In this document: piece by piece, positions 34,561 to 47,839 of the stretch
How the letters are laid out: each line of letters begins with the position of its first letter
Position numbering within the stretch: position 1 is the stretch's first letter
Assembly (NCBI GenBank): GCA_021234155.1
Contig: JAJEKV010000020.1
Coordinates: 5,132,563-5,196,562 of the forward strand
Reading direction: 5' to 3'
Origin: Isoetes taiwanensis
Taxonomy: Eukaryota > Streptophyta > Lycopodiopsida > Isoetales > Isoetaceae
DNA: 64,000 nt
The notes under the pieces: model-generated
Database searches by the model: none
What the model saw: only the letters and a program-made list of their open reading frames with translations
Told to the model about the DNA's origin: nothing
Position numbers and translations under genes: made by a program

Positions 34561-35228
34561 AGATATATCTTAAATCATGACAGTTGTAGAAATTATTAAC
34601 ACTATGCTAAGTTCCTTCTTTCTGTCTGCCCGATGTATTGTTCATTATGTTTCATGGAGGCTGGACATCTTGCTCTTTATCAAGTATGCGGGTTGTAAAA
34701 TGGAGGAACTCTACCATATTGTGCACATTCATATATAAAAGCACAAGTCTCAACAATAGGGCTTGGATTCATGGCATCGTGGCACATGCCTAAGCTGCAT
34801 ATTGATGGCTACTTATGGATTGGGAACTTGCATATTTTGTGCTGCCACAGGCTAGATATTTACAGTGGAATCAACAACCCACAAGTTGAAGCGATGAATC
34901 CTCCACAAATTGCAGTAGATCTGGAAGTGAAGCGATGAATCCTCCACAAATTGCAATAGATCTGGAAGGAGAAGAGGCAGATCTGAATTGTGGAGTGAAG
35001 AGGAGGGGACGTATTTATGCTCCATCTTGTGCAGGTGCAAAATGTGTGGGATTGCACCTTCTGAACAAGCACCGGTGATACTGGATACCCCTATCGACCC
35101 GTCAACGGCCCCGACTCATGCCCACACCTCTGGAATAAACAATTTAGATCAGACTGCAGATTAAATTAAATTTCAATTAACTTGGTTGTGGCTATAGACT
35201 TGACAATGTAGAACCATGTAACAATGCT
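34561..35228. other. Unassigned, with a 41-bp direct duplication
   Basis: 34888-34928 and 34929-34969 are two copies of a 41-bp unit containing GAAGCGATGAATCCTCCACA and TAGATCTGGAAG. No gene is recognised. Confidence 0.6.
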
Positions 35229-35520
35229 TCTTTTTGGGTTGCCCCTAGGGGGCAAACCCTTGCTCATGTGAGTTTTTGGCATATCCTAAGTATATGCTGG
35301 AATATGACTAGGATATGCGAGGAACTGCTCCAAACTTATTGTTGCTTGTAAACTGGCGGCCGCCAGTGTTGCTGGGCGGCCAGTGTGCAAACTGGCTAAC
35401 TGGCACCGCCGTGGTTGTCCTGTTATTTCAAGGAATTGACGAGAGCCCAATTCACGCAACTCAGCTCGGCTTGCCTACACTTGAATTGGAGCTCAAGCTT
35501 CAGCTTCGGTCTTGATAAAT
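35229..35520 (+). repeat. Dispersed repeat copy C, diverged and short
   Basis: Begins TTTTTGGGTTGCCCCTAGGG and keeps TATATGCTG, GGAACTGCTCCAAACTTA, TGTAAACTGGCGGC and CTGGCTAACTGGC. The right half with the conserved frame is replaced by unrelated sequence. Confidence 0.7.
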
Positions 35521-38483
35521 GTTCTATCCGTTGAAAATCAGTACAAAGAAAAGATAAACATAGGCCCGTTAAGGGTTCTGGCTCTTCTGCACCCGACAAG
35601 CACTCATCGGCTTCTTGCCCATTCGAAGCTTTAGACCTCTTAGATCAAATGCTTGAGGTAAAACATAAAACTATATGTTGAAAGTCCTCCTATAAAAGAA
35701 AACACGAGCTTTAGACAGATGCTTCTACAACCTAGGTTGGATTCTGGCTAACTCTCAAGGTTAATGGTCCGCGCAATGAGCATTGCAGTAGAAGATCAAC
35801 TCGTTGTCATGGCGCATACTGGTATGTCCATTCAATATAAATTGATTAACCTGGGATTTCTTAAACTTTTCCAAATGTACAGCAAATCAACATTGACTAC
35901 ATTGGCTTATGATTTTATTATTCTATGTTCTACATAGTATTTGTACAAATCAATAAGGTTAGAATTGCAGGAATTACAGTTGCAAAATCATTATCCTGCA
36001 AAGCAGGTATTAATAGAGGCTATAATCACATCCTAGATTGCAGACCCAAGGATATTATGAGGTATATTCTCAAATAGGCAATCTTTCACTTTCACTGCAT
36101 TGCACAAATCACTCTTCTCAAATGTGCAATCTTCTCGCTTTTGCCTTTCAGATTTTTCTTCAGAGCCTACTGTTTGCATTTGACACTCATTATGGCTGTA
36201 GCTTTTGTCTGTGGTCATGCACTTTGTGCACTTTGTGCCAGGTTTGTTTGATAAATTTACGGAAGATAATTCATCAACTAAGTAACCAATAAGGTTGTCA
36301 TTATGAGGAACGTGAGGTGAAATGCAAGAACGTCGCGTAAAAACTAATAACAATGTCAACGCCTAAATTTATCGTAACTTGCTTTTATGCATCTTAAATC
36401 ATAGTGCAACACTTTGTTCACTGTGCCCGTTCTATATCTCAAGTACTCGTAAATCATATTCGTTGCACAATATCAATTATGTAAATTACTTTGAAGTATT
36501 ATTCTTTCCTCCCGAAGTTCTATAAATTGACCTTCATAGCTTCATAAACAAAACTCCTGCCCTAAGAAAAAGACACCCTATGAACAAACAAAAAGGGCCC
36601 GACACGAAATGATGAAATAGAAACCATGAAAACACACTTTCGCGGCACTGGAGGGCAACCCCTCGTGCGTAGCACCTTGTTTTTTTTGCTTGATAGGGGA
36701 GCGGTTAAAAGGTTTTCTATTTTAACAAATTGGGCCATGTCATTTTGATGCAAAGAAGCTAGATTCATTAACGTCTTTGTCAATCGATGATATGTCTTGA
36801 TTTTTATTCTTAAATATAGCCTTCGTCCTTCAAAAAATAGAAATAAAAAATTTAAGCGTTATTGATTACCTTAGGGTTTGCCAATCCCTTATACGTCTTT
36901 CTTTGTTGATACCATGAGGCCTCATGAGTTTTTCTTTTTTATTTTTCTAATTTCTCAATGGGATACCAAAGCAAAAATAAATATCACATGCATATATGGT
37001 TGATGACATGTTGGTTTTTGAAAGCGTGAATCTAAATTTAGTATTGAAATTTAAAGGGTTGTATGACATTGGTTAGAGATAGGATGCACAGAGCCAATTA
37101 GCTTCACATGCGCATGACTTGTTTCTAAATCATAAATCCATGGAGACAACATATCATCTATCTCCTGACACATACCATCTATAAGTCTTTGCATTTCTAT
37201 GTTTTGAACTGACACTAGACTGGACTTTGCAAAAATTGACACTAAGCTAGATTTTGCATTCCTTCTATAATTGAGCCCGTTAAAAGGTAAGGCCGCTGCT
37301 ATGCTAAATTTCTTCCAGAGGATAAGCCATTATTTAATGTGATATTGGACAAGAAACATGAGAAGTTGCCGTCTCTTGAATATTATAATAGAGACTATAT
37401 TTTCTCTAATTTTAGTACCAAGTCAATTAAGAAAGCATGTCCCACTTTTGTATTCATCTTCTTCTCTTCCATTGCATATTCTTCTTTATGCAACTTTGCA
37501 TTTTGTTTACTGAGCTATTTAGTGAAGTCTACACGAACTCGAAGTATCTTTAATGTGCATTTTGTTGGTTATGTAAGACCCAACACGATCCAGGCATGCC
37601 AGATGAAGTTGATTTTTTTTTGTCTTTTGTAATAGAATATATTAGATTTTTAACATCCACGTAAAAACAGGGTAGGCGCAATTTTGCCATGTCTGCCAGT
37701 CACGCATTGACACGTCGCACATTTTCTTTTAAAAAATGTTGGACGCATTTTTTGTCATGGACAGCCGAGCTTTTTACTGTGCATTCTTCTGTGCAACATA
37801 GATTTCACCCGACATTCTGCGCTTTCCCCTAGCATTCTTGCCTTTTTCACCCCGCAAAATCGCTGTTTTCATGTTGCATGAACTATAGTTTTTGTATACG
37901 AAAATCAATAGCCATGGGACCCATGATGACCTAGATGGAAACAAATACTGCATTTTTCTTTTAGAATATTCAATGATGGAGGGGTGAAATCTACAGGAGT
38001 TTGATGTAGAATAGAGTTGTAGAAATAGTGGAAGATGCAACTGGGTTGACAGATCGAGGTGGATAGAAGGAGTAGAATAGAATAGAATAGAATAGAATAG
38101 AATAGAATAGATTTTTTAGCAGGAGTAGAATATGAATAGAATATGAATTCATGTGGGCAACATGAGGCAAGCATTAGATTGGACATTTGTGAGGGAATCT
38201 AGTTCTGTAATATAAGAGGGAAAGATTCTGACCTTTTATAGGTGCCACACGTCCTAACCATAGCCCCACCTCCGGGCGGCGCCTCCGCGGCGCCGCCAAT
38301 CCCGATACCGTTGCCTGGAACCCAATTCTCCGACTGCTTTTTTTTAACCTTCCCATGCCTTTTAATCTCTGCTTAAGCCTCAAAAGCTTGTTGCAGCGGT
38401 GACTGTCATTTTGGTCCATTTGGGCTCATCGCCCACATCGTAATCCTGCTTCATCCTTCAATTTCTGCCCTGGATTGCTCAGA
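35521..38483. other. Intergenic region upstream of aconitase
   Basis: No gene recognised on either strand. An AATAG simple repeat occupies 38071-38111. A GC-rich patch (38262-38310, GGGCGGCGCCTCCGCGGCGC) lies about 180 bp before the aconitase start and is the best candidate for its core promoter/5' UTR; no clear TATA box is seen. Confidence 0.4.
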
Positions 38484-41400
38484 ATGGCCTCCCGTAGTTC
38501 TTCCCTTCAAAAGGCCGTCCTTAGGACGGCTCTGCGCCATCGGATCCCACAGGTTGAAGAAGCTGGATTGTGTAAATCTGCTGCAGTTTTGAGGAATTAT
38601 TCTACTTCTTTAGGAGCGCCTCGTATTGGTAGCAGTGGTATTTGTGGAGCTGGGAAGGATTTTAGGCTTGTCAGGAAGAGTGGAAGGGTTGGTTGGGATA
38701 AGTGTAGTTCGAGATTTTTGAGTTTCGGCCCGAGGTCGATAGGCTCCAACCCTGTTCTTCTTGGAAGGATCTTGCCATCAGCAACAATGACATCACAGCA
38801 GAGGTTTTCTAACAACAGTAAGTTTATTGTCTATGGGTAAAGTGATCTTGAATGTATTTATTAGGGCCAATGACGAATTCTTAGCTGTGCAATGCTGATG
38901 AAATTGGTTCATCTCCTAAATGCTGAATTACTCCTTTGCAAGTTGTAAGTTGAAATGTGTGCTTCATTTGATGTTATTGGTAATTTGAAATCCAGTGCCT
39001 CAATTAATTTTCCCATGATGATAACATCAAATGAAGCACCAGCTTTCAATGCTTTCAAATTACACCTTGCAGTCAAGCTATGTAAGGCGTGCTATTATTT
39101 TTTTATTTTTTCGAAATCGTTGATGATATCAAGCATTAAGTTTGATGTATGAAAATTTAAGGAGGTCAATTGTGCAAAAACGCTGGACTTCAGAAGTAGT
39201 AGGCGAATAGTGGACTGAATGGGTATTTTAAGCTTGTGCTTATTATGAGACATTTTTGGTTAGCATCTACCTCCATCTATCTGTGTTCCATCTCCTTATC
39301 CAGAGGCTGAACGAAGATTGTATGCATCAGATCTGCTTCCGTTCTCACTTCATACCACGCTCTCTAGGCAAATTTGCAAAAGGCTCTTGCCATTGATTAT
39401 TAATGTTTGAGAAAGGAAGACGCCTTTTGCTATTCCATTGCCTATTTCGGGAACCTACCTCCCTCTCCAAACTGATCGCCTATGAGGATCAGAAATGTAT
39501 AGCTCTTTTTCTTCACCAAATGACTGTGCATAGAAGAAATATATTAAAGGAGCAAGCTGGGGGAAGAGCGGGACATGAAAACGATCCTACGCAAAGACTA
39601 ATCACTTTCTTTCTCATTGGAGGTGATAATGATAATAAACGGAAGGCAGGTTCTCTTCCCGGACCATCTCATCCAATCTCAAAAGGAGTAACCATGAAAG
39701 TGTCGAGAAGAAGAAAGCGGACGGTAAAGGATAAACATAAGCAGTCCTTCAAAAGAGAAAACAAGTCTGACATTACTTTATACTTTGAGCCCGTGGCCAA
39801 GAAGACAAAAGTTTCTTAATCTCGTTGTTTTAGTTTTCTTTTTCCTTTTTTTTGCAATATCTCTAGGTGGCTGCAAATGCGCCCCTAGCTGGACATGATT
39901 GATGTATATTTGGTCTCATAGACCCAAGCGGTCTCTCGTAGACGTTAATATAATCTTTCTATCTGGCTTTGACTATCTGGTGTACATGGCAGCTGCAAAG
40001 AACCCTTATGAGAACCTTGTTACGTCGTTATCAAAACCTGATGGTGGGTCGTACGGAAAGTTTTATAGCTTACCTTTACTGAAGGATCCCCGCGTTGGTG
40101 AGTTGGCCTAGTCTCATTATTGACCCGCTTGTTTTTGAAGTTTTTTCTGACGTATGTAGTTTATAACAGACAAATTACCTTACTCCATTAAAATTCTTCT
40201 GGAAGCTGCAATACGTAATTGTGACGGATTTCAGGTCACAAAGCAGGATGTTGAAAAAGTCATTGACTGGGAAAACACTGCTCCACAGCAGGTTGAGATT
40301 CCGTTCAAGCCTGCACGTGTCATCTTGCAGGTTGGTTCCTTTGTGCAGAACATGGTGAATGAAATACTATTTAGAGACTTTTTTGTTTCTTGCTCATTTT
40401 TCTTCTTGATTTTGCTAGGATTTTACTGGAGTTCCTGCCATCGTAGACTTGGCAGCAATGCGTGATGCTATCAAGCGTTTGGGAGGTGATCCGAAAAAGA
40501 TAAACCCATTGGTTAGGAATTATGCTGCTTTTTCTCCCTTCATGTTCATTTACTCTTTCTTATTTTGGATATTTTCTCAAATCCTTTTTTGCAGGTGCCT
40601 GTCGACCTTGTTATTGATCATTCTGTTCAGGTTGATGTTGCCCGGACAAGTAATGCACTTGAAGCCAATATGCAATTTGAGTATAACCGTAACAAGGAGC
40701 GATTTGCCTTTTTAAAGTGGGGTGCATCTGCATTTGAGAATATGCTTGTTGTTCCTGCTGGTTCTGGTATTGTTCACCAGGTATATGTACATGACTCTTT
40801 TTTGCATCTCGTTCTATATTGTATATAAGTATCTTTGTGTTTTCCTGATTTTTAAACTACCACTTAGAATGTGGAAAATGTAACCTATGCAGGTAAATCT
40901 CGAGTACTTGGCCCGAGTAGTGTTTAATAAAGATGGGTTTCTCTATCCTGATAGTGTTGTTGGAACGGATTCCCACACTACAATGATAGACGGGCTCGGA
41001 GTTGCAGGATGGGGAGTTGGAGGTATTGAGGCAGAAGCTGCCATGCTTGGCCAGGTAATTCATTCTTCATCATGATTAGGAATTCCCATCCTTATTTGTG
41101 TTCAATGAATTGGGAAATGGTAATTCAAGGCGCTTTTTTAATTTGTCCAGCCTATGAGTATGGTTCTTCCACAAGTTGTCGGGTTCAAATTAGATGGGAA
41201 ATTACGTACAGGAGTAACAGCTACAGATCTAGTACTTACTGTAACACAGATGCTAAGAAAGCATGGCGTGGTTGGGAAATTTGTGGAGTTTTATGGTACG
41301 ACATCTTAACTGTGGAAATGTTATGTCTTAATGCTGGATAGAAATATTTGTTTCAAGTACAAGGATCATATGGGCTAAGTACTAGCAATGCGTACTTTTT

Positions 41401-44400
41401 TCAGTGCGATATTCCATCGGGCAAATCATTATAAATTGTTGCATGGGATATCCTCATTTGTAATCCTGCCTCATTTGGCCCCATTTTGTGTCTGAGCTCA
41501 TTTCATCACCCATGGCAAACTCTATCAATAGTTCCTTCTATTTTGCTAATCAGTCTGCTTCTTTGAATGCAGCTGTTTGTAAGTATAGTACTGATTTTAC
41601 ACTACCAAATGCAGGCTTTGAGAAGCTAATGTATTGGTTCTTTGTGATGTTTAAAACATGCTGTTTTGGCGACGAATACTTAATTTAGAAAAAAGTGTTT
41701 AACATGGTGCATGAATTTATCTCGTTTGGCAGGGAAAGGAATGCAGGCGCTCTCATTGGCAGACCGTGCAACAATTGCGAACATGTCACCAGAATATGGA
41801 GCCACCATGGGATTTTTTCCTATTGACCACGTCTCCCTTGACTATTTGAATATAACTGGCCGTGACATAGAAAAAGTATGATTATTTTTTGCTCTAGCTT
41901 GTGGATTGTGTATTTTTTGAAAGATTCTTGATCTCACTCCTTTTGCAGGTTAAAATGATCGAGGCTTATTTGAGAGCAAATAATATGTTCATAGACTATA
42001 ATGAAGTAAGCTGCTATAGATTGATAGTTGTATCTGGATTGATTGTTGGTAATATCTCTCGGTTGAATGTTACTTTTAAAATTTGCAGCCACAGACAGAG
42101 AAAGTTTACTCTTCTTATCTAGAACTTGACCTGGACGCGGTGGTCCCTTGTGTCTCTGGTCCCAAAAGGTGTATGTTAAGATTTTTGGCTATTTCAATTT
42201 GTCCTCTCCAATTGTGGTTGCTCAGACTGTTCTTGCATTGACAGGCCGCACGATCGAGTTGCTTTGACTCACATGAAAGAAGACTGGGCTGCCTGTTTAA
42301 ACAATAAAGTCGGATTCAAGGTAATACAGCATTCCTTTAATGTACGTTTCTAACTTTATGTTATGGATCTCTAACTTTATAATCATGGAATCATGCGTTT
42401 CTAGGGTTTTGGCATCCCAAAGGAAGCACAACGGACAATCTCAAAGTTTGCTTTTGAGGGAAAACCTGCAGAAATGACACATGGTGATGTTGTGATTGCG
42501 GCAATCACAAGCTGCACAAACACATCAAATCCAAGTGTTATGCTTGGAGCGGGCCTTGTTGCCAAAAGGGCGGCCGAATTGGGCATTATGGTTCGAGCCT
42601 TTCCTTCTAGAAGGAAATATATTGGTCGATGGAGTATGTGACTAAGCGGCTTATGATTTGCAGGTTAAGCCTTGGATAAAGACAAGTCTTGCTCCCGGAT
42701 CAGGAGTTGTTACCAAGTATCTTAATGAGAGGTACGTAGTTCATTACCTGTGTGTGCACATAAAATATGTATGCCCTTATTGCAGTACATGACATATAAT
42801 GCAGTGGCTTGATGAAATACTTGGAAATGCAAGGGTTTAGCCTTGTTGGATATGGTTGCACAACATGCATAGGAAATTCTGGTGAACTACAGGAATCAGT
42901 TGCTACAACAATCGCGGACAATGGTGATTACATTGCACTTATTTTAAAATCTAAACCTGTAGTTGTGCTTCCATCATCTATTGTCTAACCATGTAGATAT
43001 GTTTTCATGAATGTACAGATCTAGTGGTTGCTGCTGTCTTGTCAGGAAACAGAAACTTTGAGGGCCGTGTTCATCCTCTAACCCGGGCAAACTATCTTGC
43101 ATCTCCTCCACTAGTTGTGGCTTACGCTCTAGCTGGAACGGTAATTTTTTGCTTGGCTGTAGTTCATCAATGTGCTTGCCTAGCTCTGCATTTGCACGTT
43201 CTTTTCCTATCCCTATCTTTATCTTTTTTTTCTATATGTAATGTAGTTTTTTGTGTCACATTCTTGCCTCAGATTTTAAGATCAGGAACAGAAATTGTGT
43301 ATATGCGTATTGATTTAACTTTGTATGATATGGCAGGTGAACATTGACTTTGAAAAGGAGCCTATAGGCATCAGCAAGGATGGCAAACCAGTGTTTTTAA
43401 GGGAGATCTGGCCCACTTCAGAAGAAGTTGCTAAGGTACATGACAAAGAATGGCAACTGCCTTCTTTTTTTGTTTGCATTAACTAATATTACTTATTTGT
43501 CTGGAACTAAGTCATTCAGAGTTTATTAACATGGAGTCTTCTGTTTATTAACATGGTTATCTGTTTGTGGTGACATTTATCTTAGGCTTGAACTCTTGCT
43601 TTGTTATAGGTGGTGGAGTCTTCTGTTCTTCCTGAGATGTTCAAATCTACTTATGCAGCTATTACCAAGGGAAATAAAATGTGGAATGAATTGCCAGCTC
43701 CAGGTGGTGATCTTTATGCTTGGGATCCATCGTCCACCTATGTTCATGAGCCTCCGTTTTTCAAAACAATGACGAAGAAACCTCCTGGCATCCATGGTGT
43801 TAAAGATGCCCATGTACTTCTGAACTTCGGTGACAGTATCACCACAGATCACATTTCTCCTGCTGGCAGTATCCATAAAGAAAGTCCAGCAGCGAAGTAT
43901 CTCATGGAGAAAGGTGTACAACCGAAGGATTTCAACTCATATGGCAGTCGACGAGGAAATGATGAAATTATGGCAAGAGGAACTTTTGCTAATATACGTA
44001 TTGTTAACAAGTTTTTGAAAGGAGAAGTTGGGCCTAAGACAGTTCATGTCCCGTCAGGAGAGAAACATTCTGTTTATGACGCAGCAAAGGTCCTACATCC
44101 TTAAATTTCTTACCATTTTGTTTTTAAATGGAGGTCTGCTTAACCATGATAATGTTTCAGAAATACCAAGAGGAAGGCAGGGACCTCATAATTCTTGCTG
44201 GTGCTGAATATGGTAGTGGAAGCTCTAGAGATTGGGCTGCAAAAGGGCCATACCTACAGGTAGGGCCAAACGGATGCATTTTGTTTCTTTGTAAATAAAG
44301 GAAAGAAGCGAAAAAATTTTCTGCCAGTTAACAGGAAGTTAGTAGTTCTCTATTTCTCCAATCCAGTCAGCTTACCAGAATTTCTTATTGTGACTTGCAG

Positions 44401-44790
44401 GGTGTTAAAGCTGTTATTGCGAAGAGCTTTGAGCGGATACACAGGAGTAACTTAGTGGGAATGGGTATTATCCCACTTTGCTATAAAGATGGGCAAGATG
44501 CAGAATCATTAGGTCTCACTGGTTATGAAAAATACACAATAGATATGCCCTTGGACATCAAACAAATAAAACCTGGTCAAGATGTGCTTGTAAAGACTGA
44601 TGATGGCAAGGAATTCACGTGCACTCTAAGATTCGATACACAGGTAAAATAGGGAATACATTCCTGCTTTAATGCAGAGCTAAAAACTGGCACGTGTTCT
44701 TAATCAACTCTTTGAATGCAGGTTGAATTGACATATTTTGAACATGGAGGAATCCTTCATTACGTATTGAGACAGCTAATTGAGAGTTAA
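38484..44790 (+). CDS. ACO: Aconitate hydratase, 20 exons, probably mitochondrial
   Basis: Interconverts citrate and isocitrate in the TCA/glyoxylate cycles using a [4Fe-4S] cluster. Coding exons: 38484-38817, 39993-40097, 40170-40330, 40419-40511, 40595-40780, 40893-41054, 41151-41295, 41733-41875, 41949-42005, 42089-42168, 42245-42320, 42405-42590, 42664-42731, 42805-42923, 43019-43140, 43337-43435, 43610-44089, 44161-44259, 44401-44643, 44722-44790. All junctions are GT-AG and phases agree, giving 1008 residues. Exon 1 is a Ser/Arg-rich extension typical of a transit peptide. The catalytic body starts near residue 112 ([17 protein letters not shown]). Cluster cysteines are C551 (SCTNTSNPS), C617 and C620 ([12 protein letters not shown]), with the same spacing as cytosolic aconitase/IRP1. 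[25 protein letters not shown] and [12 protein letters not shown] are intact. No defect seen. Confidence 0.96.
39403..39819 (+). other. 138-codon open frame inside aconitase intron 1
   Basis: The frame lies wholly in intron 1, on the same strand. Its C-terminal half is very basic ([20 protein letters not shown]) and ends [16 protein letters not shown], resembling a nuclear-localisation sequence next to a hydrophobic/aromatic motif. I do not recognise a family. It may be a captured gene fragment or chance. Confidence 0.25.
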
Positions 44791-44903
44791 AACACTTTCT
44801 ACAGTTGGAATTCTTTTGTTGGCGGGCATTCCAATAGCTTGATGGTTTGCTTTTGGGAAAATTTGAATAGCTGCTGAGCTAGCAGGAAGTGCTATTGCAG
44901 CTA

Positions 44904-44909
44904 AATAAA
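44904..44909 (+). terminator. Possible aconitase poly(A) signal
   Basis: AATAAA, 114 bp after the aconitase stop codon. It is the first canonical hexamer in the 3' flank; position alone supports it. Confidence 0.4.
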
Positions 44910-46785
44910 CTGACCTTTTTCCAGCATTGGTCATTAAGTATACACTTGCCACTGAGATGAGCAATGAGCCGATGAGCATTTAATAAGCCAGCAGTTCACC
45001 TTGTCTAGTCAAGGCTTGGGGAGCCCACAGAGTTGGGACTTTATGAAAGCATAACATAAATCATGATCCATTTCTATGAGATAATTCCTTTCACAAGGAG
45101 TTCTCAATGGATAATTTGGGCCAAATAATTTGATAATTTCATAGTAAGGGGTATATTGTTCACGTGTTTTTGTCCCTCACCAGTGGTGCGAATGTAATGT
45201 TTCCAATGTTTGACCATTTAACTGGCCCTTCAAAATAATTATACCCCTTTTTTTCTCCGCTTTTCTTTTATTTTGGTGCTTACCTTATTATACATTCTCG
45301 GATGTTTGCAAGGGAAATTTATTATATTGCTGTCCTATAGAAGCCACTAGGTTATTTGGGTTGCTTTGAATAGAGATGATAATTGTGGCAAATTCAGAAA
45401 TTCTGATACGTTTACCCTCCCTTAGGGTGCATCTCCATTAGGGTCCAACCCTAGTTTTCCATGTCAGCAAAACTGGGAACCTAATTGGGATACCATTCCA
45501 ATTCAAATACCTTACCGGTTTTCTTTACTCTTTTCCTATTCAGTTCCATTCAAATTCATGGATGCACAATGGATTCTTCTACTAGCATTGCTGTTCCAAG
45601 CTATGACGATAGCATTGAAGCTCTTGGATGACATCGATGCCCTTTGGATGATGAAATGAATTCCTTGCTGCTTTCTAATATTGAAAATGGTGATGAACAA
45701 CAAGAGAGAATGTCTCTTATCAATGTGGTCAGAAGAATTACATCTCTCTAGAGGTACTCTAATCGGAAATAGATATGGATAATTGTACATTAAACCTCGC
45801 TCAATTCATTGGTGCATTTTTGAAGATTATGTGATGATAGTAGATGCTGCTAGATTCAAAGATCTTTTTAGAATTTATCAAGTTACCATTACATTTGTGA
45901 ATTGGTTTTGTCTGAACTAGAGTGTTGTACACTTGCATGTTTCTCTTTGCGTGTGGTTTTTGTAGAGAAACAGTTTGCCATTGCTCTCAAGAGATTGTGG
46001 TGATAGCTTTATAACTTGAGAGAATTACCTAAATGCCCCTACAATTTTCATATTTTACCAAAAAGCCTCTAGTATTTCGACTATTTTGCAAAATGCCCCA
46101 GGTCAACAAAATGCAAGTGTACTTCGCTATATTTACTTAAATGCCCCTCATACAATTTAGAATTTACCATAATGCCCTTTTACGGGGATGCCTTGCTCTT
46201 TTTGATCCGTTGAAGGAGTCAATGCAAATTTGAGGGAAGGGACTTATTTGGGTAAACTCTGGTTGAAAGAATTGATTCGAGTCTTATTCTTCTGCAAGAT
46301 CTCTCTCTTTTAGGTATTTTGTACACCATATTTATCAGACTCATGCAAGCTTTTGTTTTAGATGGGTATTTGACTCTAATCGGTTCTCGATTTATTAGAT
46401 ATCTCCCAATTTTAGAATGGGGTTTTACTTTTGCGACAAGAGTGAAAAAATGAAAAGATTGTGGTGGTAGCAGAGAATACTGCATACACACTTCCCTGCT
46501 ACCAAGTTTTCCTTCAATCTGGAGCTCTTCCCTCTTCTTGAAAATTCTTAGCAGCTGTTTAATAGACAAGCCTAACAAGAAAACTTGGTCCAGAATCATA
46601 ATTGCTTGTTGTATGCTCCACATGATCATGGTAGACAGAGGTGATTGTTACACACAAATACTGATTGAAAGCCTCAATAACTATAATCATTCAGATCCTT
46701 CTGAAGGCAAGCCCATTAAGCATGAGCCTCATAACACTGGATGCGACAAGTCATATGTGACAATTCATCATCGCCGCCGCCGCCG
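44910..46785. other. Unassigned; short gene-like fragment near 45.6 kb
   Basis: 45552-45740 reads MDSSTSIAVPSYDDSIEALG and, after a frame break, DEMNSLLLSNIENGDEQQE, which looks like a decayed exon of unknown origin. 46030-46185 has several AAATGCCCC-type repeats. Nothing else is recognised. Confidence 0.35.
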
Positions 46786-46790
46786 TTGTC

Positions 46791-46860
46791 ACCACCACCA
46801 CCACCACCACCACCACCACCACCACCACCACCACCACCACCACCACCACCACCACCACCA
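46791..46860. repeat. (ACC)n microsatellite, about 23 units
   Basis: An uninterrupted CAC/ACC run of 70 bp next to a short CCG run (46773-46784). One frame would encode polyhistidine but there is no gene context. Confidence 0.97.
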
Positions 46861-46883
46861 TCTTGCCATGGAGCCCGTACATC

Positions 46884-47600
46884 TTAACTCTTTACTGTAC
46901 TTAACAAAAATAAACGATGTTGTTCCACCATTCTCATAAAAAAACCTAAGTCTATGTACGATGACACTGAAGCAAATAATGAAGAAAAGTCTCTAGCTTG
47001 TATGTTGAATTGCACGCGGATGTCTGAGTACGCAGGGCACATAGTAAACACGTGATTTTCGTCTTCCACTTCATGGAACATGCAATTCTAGCATAACCTT
47101 TCTTCTGATGGCATCTTCTGCTATCTTCCTGTCTCGATTGCCAGCCTATGAGAGCTTAATCTGTATCTTGCTACCAGTTGCTTTAAATAATGCGGCATGT
47201 CGGAATTGAGATAACTTTGGCTCTTGTGGTCTGGCCCAGGGTTCACTTTTAGCCTGTATAGTTGCAATGTGCTTTCTTGTGATGCCGTTAAAGCATTTTG
47301 CTCCAATAAGGAGCGGGTAGCCTCTTTGTCTTCCAGCCGGTTGCTCTCGGATATACCCCATGCGCTGGCCCAGTGCATCATATCTCGGTACCAACCATCT
47401 CGCTTAGAGAATTCCAGTACTATGTGTGGCAATCTATTTAGGGATTGTGACTTGACTCTGTTAAACGTTATAGTCTGGAATAGAGCTTCCATTTCCGGTG
47501 GGTATAGGCCGGTCTCATTGAGCTAAAGTGTGTACGGGGTCTGCTGTTTGATTCCTAGTAACTATAGTTTGTACCAATGTTTTAAATAGGATCCTTTTAA
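46884..47600 (-). mobile_element. 5'-truncated LINE fragment (late ORF2)
   Basis: Minus-strand frames 47492-47121 and 47081-46884 read RDGWYRDMMHWASAWGISES, NRLEDKEATRSLLEQ and then EDENHVFTMCPAY. These correspond to WLRDFWNWANKWGLSEANWP, SDKKEARALLERL and EDEAHTFLHCSAY in the 56.5-57.8 kb LINE. Frames are broken and the catalytic part is absent, so it is a dead 5'-truncated insertion. Confidence 0.75.
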
Positions 47601-47839
47601 GCCCCCAGCTATATAATCCTGCACTATTGCGCCTTCATTTAATAAAAAAGTAATGAGGTGGCACCAACATTTATGAAAGGAATTTCGAGGAAGCTTCTTT
47701 TTTGTAATTATCTTCAAAAGGCCCGTAACTTGCAGAAAAGGGGTCGGATGAAGGTGGGGCCTATGCCATTGGATTCCTCTCATCGAGAGCTTTCCAATGA
47801 GTAGTGCTTTGATATTGTTTCATCGTAGTTGAAGCAAAT

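Noticed and set aside
38262-38310. GC-rich hairpin as a riboswitch or structured RNA
   Set aside because: Simple GGCGCC palindromic composition upstream of a start codon; no known riboswitch pattern.
44776-44979. Minus-strand 67-codon frame just behind aconitase
   Set aside because: Lies in the aconitase 3' flank; no domain or homologous copy, probably chance.
46773-46939. Open frame with a polyhistidine tract
   Set aside because: Produced by the ACC microsatellite; no gene context.
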